Shown: positions 54,719-63,947 of the stretch, one piece after another
Numbering within the stretch: position 1 is the stretch's first letter
Layout: each line of letters begins with the position of its first letter
Origin: JAJRZL01 sp964557855
GTDB lineage: Bacteria > Zixibacteria > MSB-5A5 > GN15 > FEB-12
NCBI GenBank assembly: GCA_964557855.1
Contig: CAZLBP010000012.1
Span: forward strand, 39,236 to 103,235
Length of the DNA: 64,000 bases
Reading direction: 5' to 3'
Made by a program: the position numbers and the translations under genes
Notes under the pieces: generated by a model
The model's database searches: none
The model's input: only the letters and a program-made list of their open reading frames with translations
What the model was told of the DNA's origin: nothing

Positions 54719-55289
54719 GAAAGGGTACAACGCCATGTGTGAAGCTCGGACCAGTGGTCGCCCAGGGGCGAGCCCGGGTTCCGAGCCACGCATTTTCTCA
54801 TTCTTGCGAAGGCAGAAATCCATCGGGATTTACCGCATATAATGTGGAGCGTCTACTTACACAAAAAGAGGCTGGTGGTTCCTGCTGTTCATATTTCCAT
54901 CAGCCTCTTGCATCGCAACACAATTGCGAATTGGGTGGAATAATTCCCCCTGTCTCCTAACTCATCGAATTTCCTCGTGAATTCGACGCGGAACTTGTAA
55001 GGTCTATAGATGGCTTGTTTTGTGTGTCTGAAGCGGAAGTGTTATCTCTCACGCAATCGAGTACCTCATTCAATACTTTGCCTACCTAAATCGTCATGCT
55101 TTGAAAGTAACACATTTCACAAACAAAACAACATGACTTATTCGGCTACTTAATGGGTATATTCGATACCCATTACGAATGTACATCCAAACCACTGAGA
55201 GTCTATAAAGCCCACGGTTGCTAAAGCTCCCTATGGGACCACAATGGTTATTGATTGGGTATGGATTTCAGGGAGCTTGATACCAGTTC
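54719..55289. other. 570 bp intergenic gap
   Basis: Holds a degenerate hairpin of the ATTCCCGC family at 54800-54819 (ATTCTTGC/GCAGAAAT) and a terminator hairpin at 54867-54908. The stretch 54960-55270 is AT-rich with no supported frame. No member of the nested-hairpin family was found. Confidence 0.5.
54867..54908 (-). terminator. Possible terminator of the PAS-LuxR gene
   Basis: A 12 bp stem (AGAGGCTGATGG / CCACCAGCCTCT on the minus strand, one G-U pair) with an 18-base loop, followed on that strand by TTTTTGTG. It is about 380 bp beyond the stop codon of the minus-strand regulator, so the transcript would have a long 3' tail. It might also stop plus-strand transcription from the upstream gene. 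Confidence 0.5.
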
Positions 55290-56621
55290 TCAACTCTTGA
55301 GATTCTCACCGAAATCAATCGATCTCAGGTATGTGACCAGATTGACTCGGTTCGGCAGCTTGAGCTTTTTGCGGATATTTTTGCGTTGCTTGAACACCGT
55401 TTCTTCGGCCGTGTTCAGGCTTCCGGCGATTTCCTTAGTCGTCAGACCGGCTTTGATCATCTGACATATTTCCAGTTCCCGGGGAGACAACCTGGCCCCA
55501 ATCTTCTCGAGCCTTGAAAGGAACGGCGATGCAATCTCGAGGAAATTCGATTCGAGTTTGTTCAGTTCGGGGATCATTGATTCCGGACAGTTGGATTTCA
55601 GCCGTTGCAGAGCCGGCCTGATCGACTGATCGATGTTCTCGGATATCTGCTTTTTGATTTCATCTCGTTCCTGCTCCAGATGCGCTATCAGCTCCTGCAG
55701 TGCGATCGACTTGCGGCGGACTTCCTCAGTGCGTTCAATGACGCGGGCCTCAAGTTCATGCTGGGTTCTTTTGAGTTCCTCTTCTATGTGCTTCTGCTTC
55801 GAAATATCGATCGTGAACCCCAGAATGCCTTTGATTTCGTCATTATCAATAACAGGCGCCACGATATTGCGCGTTATCAAATCCCCGTCAGTGGTCGCAA
55901 CGGACAATTCTTCATCGACCACCTCACCGTCAAGCACGCGGGCGTTGATAGTTTGCCATGCCTTAGCCGTGGCGCGGTCGACATTCGGATGGTCAACGTT
56001 GGCGCCGATGAGATTCCCGCGCAGCCTGCGGGAGAATTCGTTCTGCAAGATGCAGACCCCGTCTTCGTTCCGTATCCACACTTCGAACGGGGCGCCGTCC
56101 ATGGCAGCTCTCAAGCGGGCTTCAGCAACGCTGAGTTTTTCCTGAAGACGGTCGAAGTCGGGGGCCGTCTGACCGACCACGATAACCGCGGGTTGTTCTT
56201 GCCACTCTACCTTCGCCTCCGAAACAACGATTGGGATCCGTTTACCGTTTTTGTGAATGATCGTAGTTTCAGTGGTACCGGTTAATGCCTTTCCGGTCAG
56301 TCGATCCTGAAGCATGCCGTCGATCTTTTCGAATTCCTCCGGAGCGAGAAGTTTCTTGTGGTCAACAGAATGCAGAAGCTCTTCGACGCTGTAGCCGGTC
56401 AGTTTAGCGGCCGCCTCATTAGCGAAGAGGTGCTTGCCGTCGGCTGAGGCCACAACGATAGCTTCGGACGAACGCGAAGTGATCAGTTCGAATTGGTCGA
56501 TGGGCGCCAGAACCGCATCTGCTTTGCTTATGCTGCTATCGGCCTCACCGGCTTGATCGCTCGATTCTGCTTTATCATCTGAATGTGTTTTTGTCGATTT
56601 AGTTTGACCCCTTTTGGTCAC
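55290..56621 (-). CDS. PAS-domain LuxR-type regulator
   Basis: Predicted soluble sensor-regulator of 443 residues without a receiver. Two PAS domains (about 48-165 and 175-300) carry the usual motifs (ANEAAAKLTGYSVEELL in the first; an N-terminal EVWIRNEDGVCILQNEFSR in the second). A coiled-coil linker follows (about 290-345, ending IALQELIAHLEQERDEIKKQIS), then a LuxR helix-turn-helix at 375-435 (LSPRELEICQMIKAGLTTKEIAGSLNTAEETVFKQRKNIRKKL). This single-component design senses a ligand or redox state directly. Translation starts at a GTG with GAGGGAG upstream. No partner gene is adjacent. Confidence 0.93.
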   Translation of the reverse strand: MTKRGQTKSTKTHSDDKAESSDQAGEADSSISKADAVLAPIDQFELITSRSSEAIVVASADGKHLFANEAAAKLTGYSVEELLHSVDHKKLLAPEEFEKIDGMLQDRLTGKALTGTTETTIIHKNGKRIPIVVSEAKVEWQEQPAVIVVGQTAPDFDRLQEKLSVAEARLRAAMDGAPFEVWIRNEDGVCILQNEFSRRLRGNLIGANVDHPNVDRATAKAWQTINARVLDGEVVDEELSVATTDGDLITRNIVAPVIDNDEIKGILGFTIDISKQKHIEEELKRTQHELEARVIERTEEVRRKSIALQELIAHLEQERDEIKKQISENIDQSIRPALQRLKSNCPESMIPELNKLESNFLEIASPFLSRLEKIGARLSPRELEICQMIKAGLTTKEIAGSLNTAEETVFKQRKNIRKKLKLPNRVNLVTYLRSIDFGENLKS

Positions 56622-56999
56622 AGTACTCCCTCATCGCTAAAAGCCATTCACGTTCTTTTACTTACCGAGACGATCCAACGTACGTAACGTTTGATGATGA
56701 GTCAACTAAACAAATAGTGAAAAGAAACGAAACACCCGGCTTGTGTCTGTCGGGCCGCACATGATCGGGCCAAAACTCACTGCTGCCACAATGGGTATCT
56801 ATAGGGTAAGTTCTGTGTATGGTAGAATGGACAATGAGGGTGCTTTCCTGGGGGTTTTACGGCATCGCATTTTGTGCGCGTTAGCGGAAACTGCATAATA
56901 GATGTCAAGAATCATTATCTGCAACTTCGCCCGTTATGAAGAGTTGTCTTCGAGTCGATAGAGGCAACATACAACGCATGCACTGTAATGGAAAGAGAC
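56622..56999. other. 378 bp intergenic gap between divergent regulators
   Basis: It should contain the promoters of the minus-strand PAS-LuxR gene and the plus-strand PilZ gene. It is AT-rich around 56640-56760. No consensus -35/-10 pair, hairpin-family repeat or frame was convincing. Confidence 0.4.
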
Positions 57000-57419
57000 A
57001 TGAGCAATTCCAGAAAGAACACCAGGCGCACCACAAGCGACTATTACATTGTCTTTGACGGACAAACTGAAGAAATTCTTGGGCGGGTCTCCAATATGTC
57101 GCAAGGGGGACTGAAGTTGATATCCGAAAAGGCCGTTGACGTACCTCGTTTATTCCATTGCCGAATGACATTGCCCGAGCCGGTTATGGGCCAGGGGGAG
57201 ATTTTGTTCGATGCGGAGAGTCGGTGGACCAGGGAGATCGGCCACTACGGTTGGTATGAAACGGGCTACGAGTTCGGGCGTATTTCGAATACGGACAGGG
57301 AGCGGCTGGAACTCTTGTTGCGAAAATGGATGATCGAGGAATCGCAGAAGCTCAACGCGACCGGTGCGGCGACGAATAAGAGCGGCCAACTGCCGAAGAT
57401 TCGGGTGATTAAATCCTAG
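57000..57419 (+). CDS. PilZ-domain protein
   Basis: Small cytoplasmic protein of 139 residues built mostly of one PilZ domain, the family that binds cyclic di-GMP. The N-terminal basic NTRRTTSDY segment stands in for the RxxxR box (imperfect, RRTTS), and NMSQGGLKL (about residues 32-40) fits the (D/N)xSxxG box. A C-terminal helix and a Lys/Ala tail follow. The first box is not canonical, so c-di-GMP binding is uncertain. The ATG at 57000 is preferred over one at 56988; GGAAAGAG overlaps between them. It starts a plus-strand run of four genes. Confidence 0.75.
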   Translation: MSNSRKNTRRTTSDYYIVFDGQTEEILGRVSNMSQGGLKLISEKAVDVPRLFHCRMTLPEPVMGQGEILFDAESRWTREIGHYGWYETGYEFGRISNTDRERLELLLRKWMIEESQKLNATGAATNKSGQLPKIRVIKS

Positions 57420-57445
57420 GCAGACGAGATCCAACCGGGGGTAAC

Positions 57446-57745
57446 TTGGAAACTACGTTTGATTTGAATCAGGTAAAGACGTCATTTCGCAAGCGGAGAA
57501 TCCGTCAGTTGATACTGCTGCTACCCGTTCTTTTCATGTTACTGGTACTCTGGTACGTTCAGGCAGCAAACCCCCCATGCCTACACTTTGTGTCACCGGA
57601 TGATGTCTACTTGCTCGCGGCGGTGCTGGTCTTACTGGTGACTCTGGCATCCCTCAAGAACTGGCGGTGCCCGTCGTGTAACAAGGGCCTGGGGTTGACT
57701 TATAATCCGACATACTGTTCCACGTGCGGGATTAAACTCCGCTGA
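57446..57745 (+). CDS. Small membrane protein with C-terminal zinc ribbon
   Basis: Not recognised as a named family. The 99-residue product starts at a TTG with a GGGGGT site upstream. Two hydrophobic helices (about residues 20-40 and 53-70) are followed by a zinc-ribbon-like end, CPSCNKGLGLTYNPTYCSTCGIKL, with four Cys in two CxxC pairs. Membrane-plus-zinc-ribbon proteins of this size are frequent and uncharacterised. It is 26 bp after the PilZ gene. Confidence 0.7.
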   Translation: METTFDLNQVKTSFRKRRIRQLILLLPVLFMLLVLWYVQAANPPCLHFVSPDDVYLLAAVLVLLVTLASLKNWRCPSCNKGLGLTYNPTYCSTCGIKLR

Positions 57746-57936
57746 GAGAGTCTTTTCCCGACAGGGCGCATCTCTTTACTTCGCCCATCTCGATTTCCAG
57801 TTGCACCCGATCAGCATACTCTGGTGTCTCCGGCCGATAAAACCATTGGCGAATACCGACGGATTTCGTATAATGGGGTAGCGTATCAACGACCGTGGAC
57901 TCAGTGCCGCGGTTTGTAGAGGAGGTCAGACCAATA

Positions 57937-58917
57937 ATGGACAGCGCCAAGCGGATGCTGGTTCACGTGGCGGCGATCTCATTGATGTATACGTTACTTA
58001 CATCATGCGGGGATGATGATCCGGCGATCGCAGGGCCGACGGTATACAGTGACACTGTTTATATGCGCGATTACGAATACGAGGAGCGGCGGGTTTTTGA
58101 TCTGGGGCGGGCGGGGGAGTTTCAGCCGGGAGATTCGATTATTACCCTCATTGTGTATGAGGCTGTTCGGTTCAACTACTTCCCTCCTCCCCCGGGAGCT
58201 ATTAGAGCCATAATGTATGTCAACCCCAATTACCCCGATAGTTTTCCGGCACAGTCATCGGAGTTCACGGATTCCCTTCAAGGCGCCTTGCTCATTACGG
58301 AGAACAAGTATGAGTACTATACCTCACCGCAGGAAAATCGCCATTACGTCGTCTTTGCCTGGCGACGTCGCGATGCTCCCTTGGGAGTCTATATGAAAGT
58401 CAGGCGCGCCAGTGACACGCTTACTTTCGGATCGATTGGTGATACGGTAACATTAAAGCTAATATATTCACCTGACGAAAGTCCTCATTGGGAGACCTGG
58501 GGCCTCATGTGGCGCAATTGCTACCCGATCCCGCGGGGCCAAGGGATTCATGACTTTGAACTTGCCGTCTACCGGGGATTTGAGGGTACCGAAGGATCAC
58601 GATTCAGTCTGGATTACCAGGAAACGGAGGCAGGAAAGCAGAAGTACATGGTTATAACGGGACTTGATTTGTATGATAACTCTTCCCTGCGAAACGCGCC
58701 GGACGGTAAGCTGGATGACCGGGAGGAGGTATTCCGCTCCGACTGGGGGCTGGTGATATTTCCCCACAGCAGACCGTTTGACAACGACACGACCTATGTC
58801 CTGGAGTCCGGGGAGACTCAGGCACCGCTGGAACGTGCCCCGGCCTTGTATGAGTATTACCTTCCAACCGAGAAGTATGAGGCCAGCCGATATTTCATCA
58901 GACTATTGGTGAAGTGA
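57937..58917 (+). CDS. Lipoprotein of unknown function
   Basis: Not recognised. The 326-residue product has a lipobox LTSC (Cys about residue 22) followed by GDDDPAIAGP, a typical tethering linker. The mature part contains beta-rich, Tyr-rich sequence (YSDTVYMRDYEYEERRVFDLG) and a segment FQPGDSIITLIVYEAVRFNYFPPPPGA; no domain is identified. GGAGG lies 11 bases before the ATG at 57937. The gene lies 191 bp after the zinc-ribbon gene and 18 bp before the N-acetyltransferase gene, so it may share a transcript with the latter. Confidence 0.75.
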   Translation: MDSAKRMLVHVAAISLMYTLLTSCGDDDPAIAGPTVYSDTVYMRDYEYEERRVFDLGRAGEFQPGDSIITLIVYEAVRFNYFPPPPGAIRAIMYVNPNYPDSFPAQSSEFTDSLQGALLITENKYEYYTSPQENRHYVVFAWRRRDAPLGVYMKVRRASDTLTFGSIGDTVTLKLIYSPDESPHWETWGLMWRNCYPIPRGQGIHDFELAVYRGFEGTEGSRFSLDYQETEAGKQKYMVITGLDLYDNSSLRNAPDGKLDDREEVFRSDWGLVIFPHSRPFDNDTTYVLESGETQAPLERAPALYEYYLPTEKYEASRYFIRLLVK

Positions 58918-58935
58918 GGTAAGCGGTAAGTACGC

Positions 58936-59745
58936 ATGACAGACGCAAACATCTACGAGCGCCTACTCCGAATTATCGAAATCGAGCGCCGCAAACCCTC
59001 GGCAGAAGCGCTGACGCAACTGGTCTCGGCCTACATGACCTGCGTGCCGTTCGAAAACGTCTCCAAGCTGTTTTATCTGAAACGATATGGGCTGCGCGAC
59101 CTGCCTACTTTCGAAAGCTATCTCGACGGGATCGAGCGTTTCCATTTCGGCGGGACCTGCTACGCCAACAACTACTACCTGCATCTGCTGCTCGAGCATC
59201 TGGGATACGATGTTCGCCTATGTGGTGCGGACATGAATAACCCGGATGTGCATGTCTTTAATATCGTGTCGATAGAAGATCGGGAGTTCATTGTAGATGC
59301 CGGGTACGCCGCGCCGTTTTTGAAGCCGCTGCCGCGTGACTTGGACGAAGATCACGTTATCGAGCTGGGGCGGGACCGGTACATATTGAAGCCGCAGGAC
59401 GAAGCCGGGAGATCGCAAGTCGTAATGTACCGCGACGGCGAGGCAAAACACGGGTACACAGCCAAGCCGATGGCGCGATCGATCGACTATTTCGCACCGG
59501 CGATCAAGCACTCGTTTCGTGACGAGGCGACTTTTTTGAACTCGCTGCTGCTGGTTCGTTTCTTTCTTAATCGCTCCATCAGAATCCAGGACCTTTCTGT
59601 GATTGAATCGGAGGGGACGAGCTATCGTGTTCAGGGATTGAGTTCGCGCGACGAATTGCCGGGGGCAGTGGAACAGCATTTCTCGATACCGCGTGAGATC
59701 GTGACGGAGGTGACGGAGGATTTGGGGAAGCTGGGGGATTCTTGA
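58936..59745 (+). CDS. Arylamine N-acetyltransferase family protein
   Basis: Acetyl- (or acyl-) CoA-dependent N-acetyltransferase of the NAT family, 269 residues. The catalytic triad is visible: C75 in GGTCYANNYYLHLLL, H106 in DVHVFNIV and D121 in FIVDAGY. These spacings match the Cys-His-Asp triad of bacterial NATs. The C-terminal third is more divergent. Natural substrate is unknown: in bacteria NATs may detoxify aromatic amines or act in amide formation during secondary metabolism. The gene starts 18 bp after the orphan lipoprotein gene. Confidence 0.9.
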   Translation: MTDANIYERLLRIIEIERRKPSAEALTQLVSAYMTCVPFENVSKLFYLKRYGLRDLPTFESYLDGIERFHFGGTCYANNYYLHLLLEHLGYDVRLCGADMNNPDVHVFNIVSIEDREFIVDAGYAAPFLKPLPRDLDEDHVIELGRDRYILKPQDEAGRSQVVMYRDGEAKHGYTAKPMARSIDYFAPAIKHSFRDEATFLNSLLLVRFFLNRSIRIQDLSVIESEGTSYRVQGLSSRDELPGAVEQHFSIPREIVTEVTEDLGKLGDS

Positions 59746-59911
59746 GGGTGAGGGGGTCTCTGAGGGGCGGTCTCATACTCTCATACATTGTGGTTCGGAA
59801 ACATCAACATGCCCCAACTTCCACTGACGGCGCCTGTCAGTGGGTCATTTTATACTAATCCCGACAGGACAGCAGAGCAAAGTCTGGACGGGCTGGGAGA
59901 CTGCAGCACCC

Positions 59912-59940
59912 GCGGAGATCGCCGGCAAGGCGATCTCCGC
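59912..59940. repeat. Perfect 12 bp hairpin upstream of comM
   Basis: GCGGAGATCGCC and GGCGATCTCCGC enclose loop GGCAA. The gap (59746-59992) also holds one CGAACCCATTT motif near 59963, 30 bp before the comM start. The hairpin belongs with the short intergenic palindromes of the window. Confidence 0.55.
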
Positions 59941-59992
59941 AAAGAGAAATGTATGATCGGAACGAACCCATTTACGTGAAGGAACAACTGCC

Positions 59993-61531
59993 ATGCTGTC
60001 CAAGATATTCTCGGCATCGACACTCGGAGTCGATGCTTACACGGTTGAAGTCGAGGCTGACATTCAGCAGCAATTGCCGGCGTTCGTGACGGTGGGGCTG
60101 CCCGAAGGGGCGGTGCGGGAATCCAAAGAACGGGTGACGGCGGCGATAAAGAATTCAGATTTTGTCTTCCCGGCCAAACGGGTGACGATCAACCTGGCTC
60201 CCGCCGACATCAAGAAAGAAGGTTCAGCCTTTGACCTGCCGATCGCGGTGGGAATTCTGGCCGCGACCGGTCAGATTCTGCGGGATCGGTTCGATGAATT
60301 CGTCATGCTGGGCGAGCTTTCGCTCGACGGCGCCCTGCGACCGGTCCCCGGTGTCCTGCCCATGACCATGAGCGTCAAATCGAATAACGGCATCAAGGGC
60401 ATCATTGTCCCGCATGAAAACGCCAAAGAGGCGGCCATTGCTCAAACGGTCCCGGTCTATCCGGTGCGCTCGCTCAAGGAAGCGATACACTTTCTGGAGG
60501 ACGAAACCCAAATTCGCGCCCACCACATCGATATAAAAACGGTTTTCAACGAAGCGTACAAGTATCTGATTGACTTTGCCGACGTCAAAGGTCAGGAATC
60601 GGCCAAGCGGGCGCTGGAAGTGGCGGCGGCCGGCGGGCACAATATCGTCATGATCGGCCCGCCGGGGTCGGGCAAGACAATGCTGGCGCGCCGTGTCCCG
60701 ACTGTGCTGCCGGACCTGAGTATCGAAGAGGCGCTGGAGACGACCAAGATTCACTCCGTCGCCGGACGGCTGCCCGCCAACGCGGCACTGGTCGCCACAC
60801 GCCCGTTCCGCGCGCCCCACCATTCCATATCCTACGCCGGCCTCATCGGCGGCGGCAAAATCCCCAAGCCGGGCGAAGTATCCCTGGCGCATCACGGTGT
60901 CCTGTTCCTGGATGAACTGCCGGAGTTCAAGAAAGACATTCTGGAGATGCTGCGTCAGCCGATGGAGGATAACGATGTCACTATTTCTCGGGCCACGACC
61001 ACCCTCACCTACCCGGCCAGTTTCATGCTCGTATCCGCGATGAACCCCTGTCCGTGCGGTTATTTCGGTGATCCCCGTCACGAGTGCAATTGCTCATCCT
61101 CGGAGATTCAACGTTATATGTCGCGAATTTCGGGTCCGCTGATGGACCGGATCGACATTCATATCACCGTTCCTTCGGTCAAATTCAAGGAGCTGTCGTC
61201 CGACGCCCGCGGCGAGAAGTCGGAGATTATCCGGGCGCGAGTGAATGAAGCCCGACGACGGCAGCACGAACGGTTCGCCGACGAGAAGAGCATTTTCTGC
61301 AACGCCCACATGGAATCCAAGGACGTAAGGCGGTACTGCAAGATCGACGACAAGGCGCAGTCACTGCTGTCGATGGCCATCAACAAACAAGGTCTGTCGG
61401 CGCGCGCCTATGATCGAATCCTGAAAGTGTCGCGGACTATAGCGGACCTGGCGGGAGTCGAAAATATCGAAATCGGCCAGGTCGCCGAAGCAGTGCACTA
61501 CCGGACGCTGGATCGGAAGCTGTGGTTGTAG
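59993..61531 (+). CDS. comM: YifB/ComM family Mg-chelatase-like AAA ATPase
   Basis: Member of the ComM/YifB family (512 residues), in which ComM is a hexameric helicase aiding branch migration in natural transformation. The N-terminal Lon-like domain (LGVDAYTVEVEADIQQQLPAFVTVGLPEGAVRESKERV) is followed by the AAA+ core with Walker A GPPGSGKT at 222-229, RAPHHSISYAGLIGGG, Walker B (GVLFLDELPEF) and the zinc-ribbon-like MNPCPCGYFGD...CNCS insert. The C-terminal helical part (GLSARAYDRILKVSRTIADL) is conserved. Length matches the family. It is a single gene. Confidence 0.94.
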   Translation: MLSKIFSASTLGVDAYTVEVEADIQQQLPAFVTVGLPEGAVRESKERVTAAIKNSDFVFPAKRVTINLAPADIKKEGSAFDLPIAVGILAATGQILRDRFDEFVMLGELSLDGALRPVPGVLPMTMSVKSNNGIKGIIVPHENAKEAAIAQTVPVYPVRSLKEAIHFLEDETQIRAHHIDIKTVFNEAYKYLIDFADVKGQESAKRALEVAAAGGHNIVMIGPPGSGKTMLARRVPTVLPDLSIEEALETTKIHSVAGRLPANAALVATRPFRAPHHSISYAGLIGGGKIPKPGEVSLAHHGVLFLDELPEFKKDILEMLRQPMEDNDVTISRATTTLTYPASFMLVSAMNPCPCGYFGDPRHECNCSSSEIQRYMSRISGPLMDRIDIHITVPSVKFKELSSDARGEKSEIIRARVNEARRRQHERFADEKSIFCNAHMESKDVRRYCKIDDKAQSLLSMAINKQGLSARAYDRILKVSRTIADLAGVENIEIGQVAEAVHYRTLDRKLWL

Positions 61532-61723
61532 AGAAACGAGGGTATTGGCAGATACATGATGTACTTAGAAATGGAATGAACGGTGAAAGGGTCAGCCCGC
61601 CGTGGCTGTGAGCGTGACGTAGCGCCACATATACTTCAGCCTTCGACTCGGCTCAGGCAGATTTAATGTCCCGATACTGCCTGCAGCCATTTGTGGAGCA
61701 ACTTGTCGATGGCTCCGTGAGTA

Positions 61724-61751
61724 TTGACAAATAAGACTATTCGGGTATCTT
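61724..61751 (+). promoter_or_regulatory. Probable promoter for the M14 carboxypeptidase gene
   Basis: TTGACA at 61724-61729 and TATCTT at 61746-61751 with a 16 bp spacer, 55 bp upstream of the likely start codon. Confidence 0.55.
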
Positions 61752-61806
61752 ATGTTTGACGTTCGTTATATGTCAACCCGGTTTTCGATTGGACGAAACT
61801 TCGACC

Positions 61807-63888
61807 ATGAAGACACTTGCCGTACTTTCTCTATTGCTCGTTCTTTCCGCCAGATCATATGGCGGAGAAACCCTTGTAATCGAAAAAGACACTGAAATCC
61901 CGCCGCACCAGAATCACGCTCTGATCGTAATCGAACGGGCACACGACAAGTTGATTCTGGACCTTCTCCGGCAAGGGTTCGATATCGTGGAACAGGCCCC
62001 TGACGGTACTATCAAAATCGTGGCCACACCTGTAGAGCGGGATATTCTCTTGCGTGAGTACAATGCCGACATTGAAATCCAGAGTCTGGAAGCGCACTAC
62101 CGGCAGGGGCTGACTTCGGATCGGGATTTCGGTGCCTACCATACTTACGACGAGACGGTCGCCGAACTGCTGCTGGCCAATGCCGAGCCGATGGCGCAGT
62201 TGGATACGATCGGATTCTCCATAGAGAACAGACCCATTCTGGCGATCAAGATCTCCGACAATGTCGGTGTCGACGAAGATGAACCGGAGGTGTTCATCAA
62301 TGCCCTCATCCACGCCCGAGAGATAATCACGGTGGAGATCGTTCTGTATTTCATGTGGCACCTGATTAACGAATACAACAGCGGCAATCCCAGCATTGTA
62401 GCGCTGGTCGACAGCACGGAGATCTGGCTGGCGCCGATTCTGAATCCGGACGGCACGGTATACAATGAGCTGACCAACCCCGGCGGCGGCGGTCTGTGGC
62501 GAAAGAACCGTCGTGACAACGGCGACGGAACGTTTGGCGTGGACCTTAACCGCAACTGGGGTTTCCTGTGGGGGCTGGACAATCTGGGATCATCACCGAA
62601 TACCGGTTCCAATATCTACCGTGGAACGGCCCCCTTCTCCGAACCGGAGACACAGGCGGTACGAGAGTTTATAAACGCGCACGATTTCCCGGTCATAGTC
62701 AATTATCATTCGCGAGGCGATCTCTATCTCAAACCGTGGGCGTTTGATCGGCAACTGTTCACACCGGATAGCAAGATATTCCTGGCTCAACTCGATTCTC
62801 TGCACAGTTGGAACGGCTACAATATTGAGCAACTGCTATATCAAACCAACGGCGGCGCGTATGACTGGCAGTATGGGGAGCAGTTCGAGAAAAGGAAGGC
62901 GATGGCTTTTGTAGTCGAGGTGGGTCACGAATTCTGGCCGCCGGAATCGATGATCGGTTTCCACTGTCTGGAGAACCTGGCGGGGAATCTCTTTTTCGTA
63001 CGTGAAGCTCATCGACTTCGGAATCGACCAACCCGTTCACTTGCTACTACGCTTACACATATCGACACGCTTATTGATGACTGCGAGTTGCAGCAGCCGG
63101 TTACTTTGACCCACTACTTCTATAACCGCTATGGCAGCGATGCGTTGGAAGTTGCTGTCGATTATGTCGATTCTCTTCCGGACGAGAACTGGTTGCAGGT
63201 GGACTCGGCATTTCACAATGTGCCGCCATCCGACAGTTTGTCCGTTGATTTCGTGCTCAGCCCTCCTGATTTGTCGGATGTCGGCGACGGTGAGTATGAC
63301 TTTGCCGGTTACTTGACGTTGGTTGTGGCTGACGTCGGGGATCCATCCGATCCCGACACTCTATTGTTTCCGATTAAACTTCGGGTGAAGAAATTTGCCA
63401 GCCAACTTGACCCGGTGTTCACGGCGGACCCGGTTTACACGGTGCCGTTCGAGCCGATCCAGTTTACGAATGTCCCGACGGATTCGTTCGGGTATGACTC
63501 CTGCCGCTGGGATTTCGGCAATGGTGGTAGTTCAACAGAGGAAGATCCGGTGTACGCTTACGATTCGGCCGGGGCCTATACGGTGAAACTGGTGTGTCAC
63601 CGGAAGTGTTACTCGGACTCGGTAACGTATGATGACTATATCACGGTGGGATGTTGTGTTAATCGCGGTAATGTCGACGGTCAGTCTGGACCGGGTGGTC
63701 CGATAGACGTGGCCGACCTGTCCTATTTGGTGGACTTCCTGTTCCGTGGAGGTCCGCCTCCGCCTTGTTATTCTGAGGGCAACGTGGACGGCGTCATTGG
63801 TGTGAGTGGTCCGATTGACGTAGCCGACCTGTCTTACCTGGTTGATTTCCTGTTTCGCGGTGGTCCGCCTCCGCCTGGGTGTTTGTAG
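61807..63888 (+). CDS. Secreted M14 zinc carboxypeptidase with PKD and dockerin-like repeats
   Basis: Exported metallocarboxypeptidase of 693 residues. A signal peptide (cleavage near SYG-GET, residue 20) is followed by a pro-like region (20-110) and the M14 catalytic domain (about 111-410). Zn ligands are H169 and E172 (IHAREI) and H301 (NYHSRG), R249 sits in LNRNW, and the general base is E371 (FVVEVG). Then come an Ig-like segment, a PKD domain (about 540-615, with WDFGNGGSSTEEDPVYAY) and a tail of two near-identical EF-hand-like type-I dockerin units, GNVDG...DVADLSYLVDFLFRGG. The ATG at 61807 is chosen for the signal peptide. Confidence 0.92.
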   Translation: MKTLAVLSLLLVLSARSYGGETLVIEKDTEIPPHQNHALIVIERAHDKLILDLLRQGFDIVEQAPDGTIKIVATPVERDILLREYNADIEIQSLEAHYRQGLTSDRDFGAYHTYDETVAELLLANAEPMAQLDTIGFSIENRPILAIKISDNVGVDEDEPEVFINALIHAREIITVEIVLYFMWHLINEYNSGNPSIVALVDSTEIWLAPILNPDGTVYNELTNPGGGGLWRKNRRDNGDGTFGVDLNRNWGFLWGLDNLGSSPNTGSNIYRGTAPFSEPETQAVREFINAHDFPVIVNYHSRGDLYLKPWAFDRQLFTPDSKIFLAQLDSLHSWNGYNIEQLLYQTNGGAYDWQYGEQFEKRKAMAFVVEVGHEFWPPESMIGFHCLENLAGNLFFVREAHRLRNRPTRSLATTLTHIDTLIDDCELQQPVTLTHYFYNRYGSDALEVAVDYVDSLPDENWLQVDSAFHNVPPSDSLSVDFVLSPPDLSDVGDGEYDFAGYLTLVVADVGDPSDPDTLLFPIKLRVKKFASQLDPVFTADPVYTVPFEPIQFTNVPTDSFGYDSCRWDFGNGGSSTEEDPVYAYDSAGAYTVKLVCHRKCYSDSVTYDDYITVGCCVNRGNVDGQSGPGGPIDVADLSYLVDFLFRGGPPPPCYSEGNVDGVIGVSGPIDVADLSYLVDFLFRGGPPPPGCL

Positions 63889-63927
63889 CTCAGCCCCTTC
63901 AGATCGAGCACCCTATTCGACAAAAGA

Positions 63928-63947
63928 ACGGCCCCTCTCGGGGCCGT
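63928..63947 (+). terminator. Possible terminator hairpin after the carboxypeptidase gene
   Basis: ACGGCCCC and GGGGCCGT form an 8 bp perfect stem with a TCTC tetraloop 40 bp past the stop codon. The T-run expected directly after it is missing; a longer T-run begins only about 28 bases downstream, so this may be a weak terminator or another intergenic hairpin. Confidence 0.5.
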
